From CAZXVU01 sp964644465 (GTDB lineage Bacteria; Chlamydiota; Chlamydiia; Chlamydiales; SM23-39), in NCBI GenBank assembly GCA_964644465.1, contig CAZXVU010000121.1, forward strand, positions 1 to 5,942: a stretch of 5,942 nt of DNA, given 5' to 3'. The notes under the pieces are model-generated. The model saw only the letters and a program-made list of their open reading frames with translations. It was not told the DNA's origin and did no database searches. The position numbers were made by a program, and so were the translations under genes. Below are positions 1 to 5,582 of the stretch, piece by piece (within the stretch, counting starts at the first letter, position 1; each line of letters begins with the position of its first letter).

Positions 1-9
1 TGTTATAAA
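1..9 (+). promoter_or_regulatory. Extended -10 promoter element of the glycine-rich orphan gene
   Basis: TG at 1-2, one spacer base, then TATAAA at 4-9 form an extended -10 element. Transcription would start near base 15, leaving a leader of about 27 nt before the chosen ATG. The matching -35 box would lie outside the window, so only half of the promoter can be seen. Confidence 0.45.
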
Positions 10-41
10 TAAGGCGAAATAAATATTTCATGGAGGTAAAT

Positions 42-482
42 ATGTTTGTTCAAGAAGTTTCCAATAAACCTGTTGATCAAAACCAATACCAAAAAATGGC
101 TGTTCCGCTTTTGCCTGAAGATTTTCGAGTGTATGTTCGCGGGAACACGGTTATCAACCATCCGTTTCCTGGATTTGAAGAGAGAATTTTACCGACTTTC
201 AACGACTATCAAAATGCCGATGGAGGCTATGTAGCCATATATACCCGCAATGCAGAAAAGGGAATCTATGGAGTTGGAGGGGGGATTTACGTGATAGGAC
301 AAGTAAGAATCCCAGGAGAATATGTAGGTCGGATTTTCATTCCTGTTGGTTATCAGCCGGGCGATGACATCACTCAAGATCCAGAAATCCTTGCGATCTG
401 TGAAAAATACATTCCAGAGATGAAAGGTGATATGTGGGTTGGAGGAGATACGGGCGGATGGTATGGGATTCAACTGAACTGA
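42..482 (+). CDS. Glycine-rich hypothetical protein (146 aa)
   Basis: I do not recognise this protein. The ATG at 42 is chosen over the in-frame ATG at 30 because a strong Shine-Dalgarno sequence, GGAGGT (32-37), overlaps the upstream ATG and sits about 5 nt before the ATG at 42. There is no signal peptide or membrane segment, so the product is probably soluble. The C-terminal half is rich in glycine and aromatics: 18 glycines in residues 61-146, including GVGGG (77-81) and GGDTGGWYG (134-142), interleaved with short beta-prone stretches (82-90, 95-103). Only one cysteine is present (C120). This composition suggests a compact beta-rich domain, but no catalytic motif is evident. The gene is a single-gene unit with a promoter element before it and an intrinsic terminator 31 bases after it. 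An opposing 94-codon reading frame inside it (189-473) has no such signals. The gene looks real; its function is unknown and it may be lineage-restricted. Confidence 0.75.
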   Translation: MFVQEVSNKPVDQNQYQKMAVPLLPEDFRVYVRGNTVINHPFPGFEERILPTFNDYQNADGGYVAIYTRNAEKGIYGVGGGIYVIGQVRIPGEYVGRIFIPVGYQPGDDITQDPEILAICEKYIPEMKGDMWVGGDTGGWYGIQLN

Positions 483-513
483 ATCGTCTTTCAGTAATAA
501 CCTTGCGTTTTAG

Positions 514-550
514 AAAGAGCTTATCGAATTTTTGATAAGCTCTTTTTTTT
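514..550 (+). terminator. Strong intrinsic terminator between convergent genes
   Basis: A perfect 12-bp stem (AAAGAGCTTATC at 514-525 with GATAAGCTCTTT at 534-545) encloses an 8-base loop and runs directly into eight T residues (543-550). This is a textbook rho-independent terminator for the + strand gene ending at 482. Read from the - strand the hairpin is followed by a poorer T-tract (TTTCTAAAA), so it may also partly stop transcription of the methyltransferase gene ending at 593. Confidence 0.92.
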
Positions 551-592
551 GTCAGATAAGGGTAAAAATTGGCGAGGATTCCATTTGGGAGA

Positions 593-1504
593 CTATTTGA
601 AAAAGTCGAGAGGATCTCGACATCCGTTCAGGACTTGTTTTGCATCGCTTTTTGGAACATTCCTTGAGGGATCCATTTTATAAGCAGCAAAGCGATTAGA
701 GTTGTACTTATTGGATACCGGATTCTCGAGGTAGGAAATGGGAAGATCTAATGGTTTATCGTTCAATTTTTGGATGAAGAGGAAGTCACACATTGCCGCA
801 GGTACTCCTAACGTCGGTTCTCCAAGGTTAGCCCCGACTGCAGCCCTGCAATTTCCTGTCTGATTTAAATGATCGACCAGCTCTTCCATAAATTGAATTG
901 GATTTATCTGCTCGCCGCAATGTACGTTCAACTTATGGATGATCATATAACCACCCTCTTCTAGGTGATTGTTATAGAGTTGCTCAATTGTTCCCAATGA
1001 ATCTGTTAAATGATTACCAATCCACGATCCAGTTATGGTTTTATATTTTTCATTAGACCAAGTAGATATATTTTCTACATTGGCTACTTGATATTGTTGA
1101 TCTGGAATTGGGGGATTTCCAGAATTTCGGAAATCATTCGCACTAATTCCTGTCGCAATGACTTTAAATTTGCCTTCAGCTTGTAAAAGAAATTCCCCGT
1201 TTCCTGTTCCGATATCTAAGAGCTTAGAATCTCTGGGTACGACCCTTTTCAAAATCTCGTCTGAGAAAACGATCTTTGTCACAATTTTATCTGAGTCGGG
1301 TTTAACTTCCATGAGCTCAAATCGGTATTCTTTTGCGCCTAGGTTTTTATACCATTTAATCTTAGATGCTATTGCGAAATTTTCCTCGATCGCTCTTTGG
1401 ACTTCCTCTGGACGGGTCAGATAGAGGGGGAGCTTTTCCTTAGGGCTACTCTGTGAATAAGTAGCAGCTGGTAGGACTTGGCATACTGAACTTAGTGCGG
1501 CCAT
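593..1504 (-). CDS. Class I SAM-dependent methyltransferase (303 aa)
   Basis: This protein probably transfers a methyl group from S-adenosylmethionine; the acceptor cannot be told. The nucleotide-binding motif I is clear, LLDIGTGNGEF at residues 95-105, in the form hxDhGxGxGxh. The second strand (KVIATGIS, 114-121) lacks the acidic residue that usually binds the ribose hydroxyls. The later part of the fold is visible as a strand and helix around 155-171 and the L-E-E-G-G turn plus strand (181-191). About 90 residues precede motif I, and about 110 follow the core, so both ends are extended. The first 20 residues are small and mildly hydrophobic (MAALSSVCQVLPAATYSQSS), which is not a convincing signal peptide. 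The gene has its own promoter and a weak Shine-Dalgarno sequence (AGG about 8 nt before the ATG). It lies in the same direction as the histidine-rich gene but 152 bases from it, so the two need not be co-transcribed. Fold assignment is good; substrate is unknown. Confidence 0.8.
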   Translation of the reverse strand: MAALSSVCQVLPAATYSQSSPKEKLPLYLTRPEEVQRAIEENFAIASKIKWYKNLGAKEYRFELMEVKPDSDKIVTKIVFSDEILKRVVPRDSKLLDIGTGNGEFLLQAEGKFKVIATGISANDFRNSGNPPIPDQQYQVANVENISTWSNEKYKTITGSWIGNHLTDSLGTIEQLYNNHLEEGGYMIIHKLNVHCGEQINPIQFMEELVDHLNQTGNCRAAVGANLGEPTLGVPAAMCDFLFIQKLNDKPLDLPISYLENPVSNKYNSNRFAAYKMDPSRNVPKSDAKQVLNGCRDPLDFFK

Positions 1505-1532
1505 TATTAATACCTATTAATTAGGGATGTTA

Positions 1533-1561
1533 ATTATAGCAAAAATTTTTGTATAATTCAA
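1533..1561 (-). promoter_or_regulatory. Sigma70-type promoter of the methyltransferase gene
   Basis: On the - strand, TTGAAT (1556-1561) and TATAAT (1533-1538) are separated by exactly 17 bases. The -10 is a perfect consensus and the -35 matches four of six positions, including TTGA. Transcription would begin near 1526, giving a leader of about 22 nt before the ATG at 1504. Confidence 0.75.
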
Positions 1562-1573
1562 CTATGTTATAAG

Positions 1574-1617
1574 TTGTTGATTGTTTGTGTAATACATTAA
1601 TTGGCAAACTGCAACAA
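1574..1617. repeat. Imperfect inverted repeat between the two minus-strand genes
   Basis: TTGTTG (1574-1579) and GTTTG (1583-1587) can pair with CAACAA (1612-1617) and CAAAC (1605-1609), giving 11 base pairs with a small asymmetric bulge and a 17-base loop. It lies about 40 bases beyond the stop codon of the histidine-rich gene and upstream of the methyltransferase promoter. No T-tract follows in either direction, so it is not a classical terminator. It might be an RNA 3' end structure or a protein-binding site. Confidence 0.4.
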
Positions 1618-1656
1618 TAGGAGCTGTCTCTGCCATAAGAACAACCAGTCTGGGGC

Positions 1657-1968
1657 TTATCGGGTGGAGAAGTGGAAAGAGAAATGGCCATGAGGCCTAT
1701 GCTTTACATGGTGATGGGCATGGACGTAAATGGGATGGATGGGTCTATGTACATAGACATGGCGATGGCAAGGGACCTTGCGATACCGGCATCCTACAAC
1801 ATGGACTTCAGCAGGGACTTCTTCCTCAACAACAATGGTCCTTGTAGGAACTGCTGATTTAGGAGTCGAATGTGAAAAATGGACATAGGCCAGACCTCCA
1901 AACATAAAGGTCAAAGCGCCGAGCCAAATAACTAACAAATTGTTTTTCTTCATAATGACATTAATCAT
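1657..1968 (-). CDS. Small membrane-anchored or exported histidine-rich protein (103 aa)
   Basis: I do not recognise a family. Residues 11-29 form a hydrophobic segment preceded by two lysines (K7, K8), typical of an uncleaved signal anchor or a signal peptide, so the rest should face the periplasm. A short acidic patch (E48-E50) follows, then a tail containing 12 histidines in residues 68-103 (15 in the whole protein), arranged as HxH, HHH and spaced H residues, with arginines and aromatics between them. C60 and C67 may form a disulfide or add metal ligands. Such tails commonly bind nickel, zinc or copper; metal storage, sensing or buffering is an inference here. The ATG at 1968 is preceded by a weak AAGAGA at usable spacing. 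The in-frame ATG at 1953 (M6) would give a more standard MKKNN signal start but has no ribosome site. The gene is divergent from the porin, with 92 bases between their start codons. Its promoter is not clear. Confidence 0.65.
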   Translation of the reverse strand: MINVIMKKNNLLVIWLGALTFMFGGLAYVHFSHSTPKSAVPTRTIVVEEEVPAEVHVVGCRYRKVPCHRHVYVHRPIHPIYVHAHHHVKHRPHGHFSFHFSTR

Positions 1969-2024
1969 AATCGATCTCTTTGGTTTTAATCAATTATGCA
2001 AAATTTCTTTAATGCAGAACGCGT

Positions 2025-2053
2025 CTGACAATAATAAAATTTTTTTGTAAGAT
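2025..2053 (+). promoter_or_regulatory. Possible promoter of the porin gene
   Basis: CTGACA (2025-2030, five of six matches to the -35 consensus) and TAAGAT (2048-2053, four of six to the -10) are 17 bases apart. If used, transcription would begin at about 2060, right at the ATG, giving a leaderless or nearly leaderless message. The region is very AT-rich, so a chance match is possible. Confidence 0.35.
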
Positions 2054-2060
2054 AAATTTT

Positions 2061-3338
2061 ATGATAAGAGCCTTGGTAGTTTTCATCCTTCTCTCTTCTT
2101 TTCTTTTTGCAGACCAGTTTCCTCAATTGCAAAGAGCGCTGCGCGAGGCTGAAGAGCAGCTTAGAAGGGCAGAGGAAGGGCATATGACGGGAAACTGGAA
2201 TGGCTGGCGCTATAAGATAGCCAAAAAAGGAGTCGATTTTATCTCCTCATATGTCACCGATTTGATGGGGAATCCCGTTGGAGGGGAATCCCGGGGATTT
2301 ACGTATACTGGATCCTTTGGTTTGGCAATGAACGTCGATTTTGAGAGGGCAGTTGGGATAGACGGCTTTGCCTTTACTGTTTCTGCAGTCTGGCGCACGG
2401 GAACGAGCCTCTCATTGTCCAAAATCAAAAACCAATTCAACGTACAGCAGGTCTTTGGATCGCAAACTGTCAAGCTGAATGAGCTTTACCTTTACAAATC
2501 GTTTCAAGATGAAAGATTCATTTTTAAGGTGGGGCGCTTAGACGCTGGCAACGACTTTTTGCAATCGAATCTCTACGACCAATATGTGAATAATGCCTTC
2601 GACGGCAACCCCGTTGCCGTCTTTAATAATTTCGCAATGTCTGCCTATCCCAATGCAACTTGGGGCGCCTATTTGTCAGTGGTTCCGGTGAAGCGAGTTT
2701 TAGGGAAAGTGGCTGTTTATAATGCGAATCGCAATATCTTCAAGAATAGATATCATGGAGTCAATTTCACTTTTCATAGCACAAATGGAGTCATTTGGAT
2801 CACAGAATGGGGCTATGAACTCAATCAGGAAAAAGGAGATAAAGGTCTGCCGGGCAATTATCGAGTGGGCTTCCTCTATCAAACAGGAAGTGTGAATAAA
2901 TTCTTGAATGGAAGCGTGAGAGGAGATCAATGTTTTTATGTTCTTTTGGACCAAATGATCTATCGTCCATCCACTCCCAAAAGAACGAATCGGGGACTGA
3001 CCCCTTTCGTAGCGCTTCTATTCGCGCCTAAAGAAAAGAATTTATTCCCATTTTTCTATACAGCTGGGCTCGTCTATCAAGGCCCTTTTGCTCGCCGGCC
3101 TAAAGATTCGGCATCGCTCGGTGTGGCCTATGGTAAATACAGTACCGATTTGGCCAAAGCAGAGAGGAGAGAGAGAAAAGAGGCGCAGAATTTTGAAATG
3201 GTGGTCGAATTGAATTATTGGTTCCAGATCAACAAGTGGTGTACGTTCATTCCAGATATGCAATATGTGATCCATCCCAGAGGGCTAAATATCCCCAATG
3301 CCTTCTGCCTTGGGGCTCAAATCGGCTTCGTCCTTTAA
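2061..3338 (+). CDS. OprB-family carbohydrate-type outer-membrane porin (425 aa)
   Basis: The product is predicted to be an outer-membrane beta-barrel that lets small solutes, possibly sugars, diffuse in. Residues 1-17 are a clean signal peptide ending in LFA before DQ. Residues 22-40 are a charged, heptad-like helical stretch, as seen ahead of many OprB-type barrels. The family entry motif follows: GNWNGWR (44-50), then a pattern of the Gv-shYxxDhhGNPVGG type. The rest alternates aromatic and polar residues in barrel fashion, with the conserved core around KLNELYLYKSF and the KVGRLDAGNDF motif typical of the family. The barrel ends in IGFVL, not in a terminal phenylalanine. The length of 425 residues fits; chlamydial relatives such as CT372 are of similar size, as I recall. 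There is no Shine-Dalgarno sequence before the ATG (GATAAATTTT precedes it), but the signal peptide fixes the start. No terminator is visible after the stop. Substrate specificity is unproven. Confidence 0.85.
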   Translation: MIRALVVFILLSSFLFADQFPQLQRALREAEEQLRRAEEGHMTGNWNGWRYKIAKKGVDFISSYVTDLMGNPVGGESRGFTYTGSFGLAMNVDFERAVGIDGFAFTVSAVWRTGTSLSLSKIKNQFNVQQVFGSQTVKLNELYLYKSFQDERFIFKVGRLDAGNDFLQSNLYDQYVNNAFDGNPVAVFNNFAMSAYPNATWGAYLSVVPVKRVLGKVAVYNANRNIFKNRYHGVNFTFHSTNGVIWITEWGYELNQEKGDKGLPGNYRVGFLYQTGSVNKFLNGSVRGDQCFYVLLDQMIYRPSTPKRTNRGLTPFVALLFAPKEKNLFPFFYTAGLVYQGPFARRPKDSASLGVAYGKYSTDLAKAERRERKEAQNFEMVVELNYWFQINKWCTFIPDMQYVIHPRGLNIPNAFCLGAQIGFVL

Positions 3339-3407
3339 ATATTTATTAGCATGATTTTCAATTCTTGAAACGGCCAAAATAATCCAAAAACTTGACGAAA
3401 AATTTAA

Positions 3408-3437
3408 TTGAGATAGGTTCGGACCCTGTGGTATATT
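3408..3437 (+). promoter_or_regulatory. Probable promoter of the nrdR operon
   Basis: TTGAGA (3408-3413) and TATATT (3432-3437) are separated by 18 bases, each close to sigma70 consensus. Transcription would begin near 3444 and leave a leader of about 85 nt before nrdR. An isolated TTGACG (3392-3397) lies upstream, but no -10 box sits at the right distance from it. I see no convincing NrdR box overlapping the promoter. Confidence 0.6.
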
Positions 3438-3463
3438 CTGCCGGCGATTAGAGTACTGTCCAA

Positions 3464-3501
3464 AAAGGATTCACAAAAATCCTTTAACCGCCTAAATAGG
3501 C
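3464..3501 (+). promoter_or_regulatory. Two inverted repeats in the nrdR leader
   Basis: AAAGGATT (3464-3471) pairs perfectly with AATCCTTT (3478-3485) around a 6-base loop. Five bases on, GCCTA (3490-3494) and TAGGC (3497-3501) form a near-palindrome that can fold as GCCT-AAAT-AGGC. Both lie between the predicted transcription start and the ribosome site. TCCTT in the first 3' arm is complementary to AAGGA of the Shine-Dalgarno sequence (3517-3521), so competing structures are conceivable. No T-tract follows, so these are not terminators. They do not match a riboswitch class I know. Confidence 0.4.
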
Positions 3502-3514
3502 AAATCAGGCCCTT

Positions 3515-3522
3515 AGAAGGAG
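3515..3522 (+). promoter_or_regulatory. Ribosome binding site that fixes the TTG start of nrdR
   Basis: AGAAGGAG lies 6 bases before the TTG at 3529. It supports initiation at this rare codon, which places the family-invariant RCPFC motif at residues 2-6. Confidence 0.85.
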
Positions 3523-3528
3523 CTGAAG

Positions 3529-4044
3529 TTGAGATGTCCCTTTTGTAATCATGAAGAGTCGAAAGTAACCGACTCCCGCGATGCGGTTGAGATCAATGCG
3601 ATCCGCCGACGCCGCGAGTGCTGCCAATGTATGCGGCGCTTCACAACATTTGAGACAGTCGATTTGAGCCTTCAGGTGAAGAAAAGGGATGGAACTTTCG
3701 AGGATTTCCTACAGGAAAAATTGATCAATGGAATGGATGCTGCCTGCCGCCATACAAGAGTGAGCCACGATCAAGTACGCGCTCTCGCGTACAAGATCAA
3801 AGCTGATTTGATGGCGCGAGGCGTCCGAGAGATCTCGAGCAGAGAACTCGGAGATATTGTGATGCAGCATCTCCAAGAGACCGACGTGGTCGCTTATATC
3901 CGTTTTGCCTGCGTATATAAACGTTTTAAAGACGTTGGGGAACTTTTGGAAGCCATACAGTCGATTGCTCCTCAAGGTGAATTCGGTGGAGCATTCAAGG
4001 AAACAGAAAACGAGGAAACGACTCATGCCATTGAAGAAAAGTGA
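3529..4044 (+). CDS. nrdR: Transcriptional repressor NrdR (171 aa)
   Basis: NrdR is the nucleotide-sensing repressor of ribonucleotide reductase genes: it binds ATP or dATP and represses nrd promoters at NrdR boxes. The N-terminal zinc ribbon is complete, with cysteines C3, C6, C31 and C34, and the hallmark AIRRRREC (24-31) and RRFTTFE (36-42) segments are present. Residues about 47-137 form the ATP-cone domain, starting with LQVKKRDGTFEDF. A charged tail of some 30 residues makes the protein slightly longer than the usual 150-160. Translation begins at TTG: no ATG fits, and starting here gives the canonical MRCPFC N-terminus behind a strong ribosome site. It is the first gene of a compact operon and overlaps the next start by 20 bases. 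In C. trachomatis the orthologue is also followed by dksA and lspA (from memory). Identification is secure. Confidence 0.97.
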   Translation: MRCPFCNHEESKVTDSRDAVEINAIRRRRECCQCMRRFTTFETVDLSLQVKKRDGTFEDFLQEKLINGMDAACRHTRVSHDQVRALAYKIKADLMARGVREISSRELGDIVMQHLQETDVVAYIRFACVYKRFKDVGELLEAIQSIAPQGEFGGAFKETENEETTHAIEEK

Positions 4045-4393
4045 TATTGCCCATTTTAAAAAAAGACTCGAAGATTTGCGCTCGCAGATCACGCGTGCTC
4101 TCCAGGGAACTAAAAAAGAAGTGACTGAGCCAGATGAAGCAAAAGGATATTCGCAGCATTCAGCGGATGAAGGGACTGACGACTTCGTAAAAAACATCAA
4201 CCTCGAAGTTACGAACAAAGAATTCGGGCTTCTTAGACAAATCGACCGGGCTCTTGAGAAAATTGAAGATGGCACATATGGCACATGCGATATCACAGGG
4301 GAAGAGATCCCTCTTAAGAGACTTGAGGCGATTCCCTACGCTACGATGACAGTAAAAGCTCAGGAAAAATTCGAAAAGGGCCTGATCGAATGA
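4025..4393 (+). CDS. dksA: DksA/TraR-family protein with a degenerate zinc finger (122 aa)
   Basis: DksA-family proteins enter the secondary channel of RNA polymerase and tune initiation, often together with ppGpp. Residues 5-82 form the long helical hairpin; its likely tip carries acidic residues D48, E49, D52 and D53, which may stand for the catalytic-tip aspartates of E. coli DksA. The C-terminal domain keeps the family skeleton DGTYGTCDITGEEIPLKRLEAIPYA (82-106), but only C88 remains of the four zinc cysteines: the second is T91, and the second pair is replaced around MTVK (108-111). The fold must be held without zinc. The ATG at 4025 has GAGGA (4012-4016) at 8 bases' spacing and gives the standard MPLKKSD start. 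The longer in-frame reading from 3905 lies inside nrdR and adds no family sequence. The end overlaps lspA by four bases (ATGA). Confidence 0.9.
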   Translation: MPLKKSDIAHFKKRLEDLRSQITRALQGTKKEVTEPDEAKGYSQHSADEGTDDFVKNINLEVTNKEFGLLRQIDRALEKIEDGTYGTCDITGEEIPLKRLEAIPYATMTVKAQEKFEKGLIE

Positions 4394-4893
4394 AAAAATG
4401 GCTCCTTGGCCTCTTTGTCTCTCTTCTCGGACTCGATATCGTGACGAAAATTCTCGCGATCAAATGGATTCCTCCAATGGTCTGGTCCGATCCTGTTTTT
4501 CCCTTTGGGGGGATCGGAATCTTTCCAGATTTTTTTGGCATCACCTTTTCTCTGAATTATGTCGTCAACACAGGCGCAGCTTGGGGAGTTTTTGCGGGTC
4601 ATTCGGGACTCTTATTCTCCTTGAGGGCGGCCATCATCTTCGGCCTGATCCTTTATCTTCTCTTTTTTCAACGCGGAGAAACGCCAAAACTTCCTCTCTG
4701 GCTGATCATTACGGGAGCGGTTGGCAATGCGATCGATTATTGGCTCTATGGGCACGTGATCGATTTCCTCTATTTCACGTTTTGGGGATATTCCTTTCCG
4801 ATATTTAATTTGGCTGATTCCTTTATTTCAATCGGAGTCATGAGTCTTTTTCTTTTTTCTCGCAGGTCGAAAAAACTATTCCAGCCTCTATGA
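4390..4893 (+). CDS. lspA: Lipoprotein signal peptidase II, LspA (167 aa)
   Basis: LspA is the inner-membrane aspartyl protease that removes the signal peptide of prolipoproteins after lipidation by Lgt. Four hydrophobic segments are visible: about 4-24, 74-93, 101-119 and 138-157. Family blocks are in order: LDIVTK (15-20), NYVVNTGAAWGVF (56-68), GNAIDYWLYGHVIDF (112-126) and FNLADS (139-144). The catalytic dyad should be D125 and D143, 18 residues apart (19 in the Pseudomonas enzyme, as I recall). The usual GNxxDR is GNAIDY here, a change I associate with chlamydial enzymes. Start: ATG at 4390 within the dksA stop (ATGA overlap), with AAGGG at 4376-4380, 9 bases upstream. Length is normal. 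The end overlaps the next gene by another ATGA, suggesting coupled translation. Confidence 0.95.
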   Translation: MKKWLLGLFVSLLGLDIVTKILAIKWIPPMVWSDPVFPFGGIGIFPDFFGITFSLNYVVNTGAAWGVFAGHSGLLFSLRAAIIFGLILYLLFFQRGETPKLPLWLIITGAVGNAIDYWLYGHVIDFLYFTFWGYSFPIFNLADSFISIGVMSLFLFSRRSKKLFQPL

Positions 4894-5582
4894 CATTAAG
4901 AATCTCCACTCCGGCCCAGGAGGGCAATTATCAAGGCTCCAAATTCCTAAAATACCAGGTATTATGCGATGTCGAGGAATTGAAAGGGTTATTCGAGCGT
5001 CTAGCTCCTTTTTGGACGTTTCCTCTGACTGGACTGATCGAAAAAGAGAACCTCCCTCTTCCTCAAGACCGCTTTATCAAAGAATATGCTTCTTGGATCG
5101 ATGGTCTTAAACAGGGGAAAATTCCAACGGATGCCGATCTCCGCAAAATTCTAGCCTGCGCTTTTACGGCCGATCTCGATGCGCTTTGGCTTCAAGAAGT
5201 TCCAGGAAATCGCTTTCTAGTGAAGATCGCAAAGCCGGTGGTCCAAGTTCAGGCCCATTATTTCACCTATTCGAATATTGATGGCGTATTCCGTCCTATG
5301 TCGATGGGCGTGGGAAGTGTTTTCTGGGGAATCCAACTGAGCTACCCGCAGATCTATCAAGATCCGAAAACCATGGAGCTTTTGGAAGTCGAAGAATCTC
5401 CCAATCTGGAACTCTTCCAAAAGATCAAAAGCTGGGTCCGCGATGCTACGCGCGCAACTCCTTTTATTGTGGAAGGAAAACGGGTAAATGCTCCAATCAG
5501 GATCGGAAAAAATTGCTTTTCTTGGATCGAACAGCACCCTCAATTAAGAGTTCTTCAAATCGGGTGCAGGAATGGAAGTTGA
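4890..5582 (+). CDS. Hypothetical protein in the nrdR operon (230 aa)
   Basis: I do not recognise a family. The protein has no signal peptide or membrane segment and should be cytoplasmic. Residues 28-110 look mainly helical (LKGLFERLAPFW; RFIKEYASWIDGLKQ; DADLRKILACAFTADLDALWL). Residues 110-150 form the likely beta-rich core, VKIAKPVVQVQAHYF through GVFRPMSMGVGSVFWGIQLSYPQIYQDP, which looks the most constrained. A helix (172-186) and a basic segment (193-208) follow. Cysteines are scattered (26, 90, 209, 226), with no metal-site pattern. It starts at the ATG that overlaps the lspA stop (ATGA) with no Shine-Dalgarno sequence, so it probably depends on reinitiation after lspA. It overlaps the cinA start by 11 bases. 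Such tight packing between two conserved genes argues that it is a real gene, probably conserved within the phylum. Confidence 0.8.
   Translation: MTLRISTPAQEGNYQGSKFLKYQVLCDVEELKGLFERLAPFWTFPLTGLIEKENLPLPQDRFIKEYASWIDGLKQGKIPTDADLRKILACAFTADLDALWLQEVPGNRFLVKIAKPVVQVQAHYFTYSNIDGVFRPMSMGVGSVFWGIQLSYPQIYQDPKTMELLEVEESPNLELFQKIKSWVRDATRATPFIVEGKRVNAPIRIGKNCFSWIEQHPQLRVLQIGCRNGS

Noticed and set aside
30..41. Upstream in-frame ATG for the first gene
   Set aside because: It overlaps the Shine-Dalgarno sequence GGAGGT that serves the ATG at 42 and has no ribosome site of its own.
1552..1557. TATAAT on the + strand as a second, divergent promoter
   Set aside because: No -35 box lies at suitable spacing and no + strand gene follows; it is a by-product of AT-rich sequence.
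1672..1857. Plus-strand reading frame of 61 codons unusually rich in methionine
   Set aside because: It is the mirror of the histidine-rich gene: CAT histidine codons on the - strand read as ATG on the + strand. It has no ribosome site.
1993..1998. CATAAT on the - strand as the -10 box of the histidine-rich gene
   Set aside because: No credible -35 box is found at 16-18 bases, so the promoter remains unassigned.
1986..2183. Minus-strand frame of 65 codons at the porin start
   Set aside because: It overlaps the porin signal peptide and the promoter region, is low in complexity (lysine-rich) and has no ribosome site.
3339..3407. Search for a terminator after the porin gene
   Set aside because: Only a short AT palindrome (AAATATTT) is present; no GC-containing stem followed by T residues was found.
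3905..4024. N-terminal extension of the dksA reading frame
   Set aside because: It lies wholly within the well-supported nrdR gene in another frame. The ATG at 4025 has a good ribosome site and gives the usual family start.
3709..4296. Minus-strand open frame of 195 codons
   Set aside because: It is antisense to nrdR and dksA, both securely identified, and its translation shows no recognisable domain.
4398..4808. Plus-strand frame of 136 codons inside lspA
   Set aside because: It is an out-of-frame shadow of lspA; the translation is rich in Ser, Arg and His with no domain, and it has no start signals.
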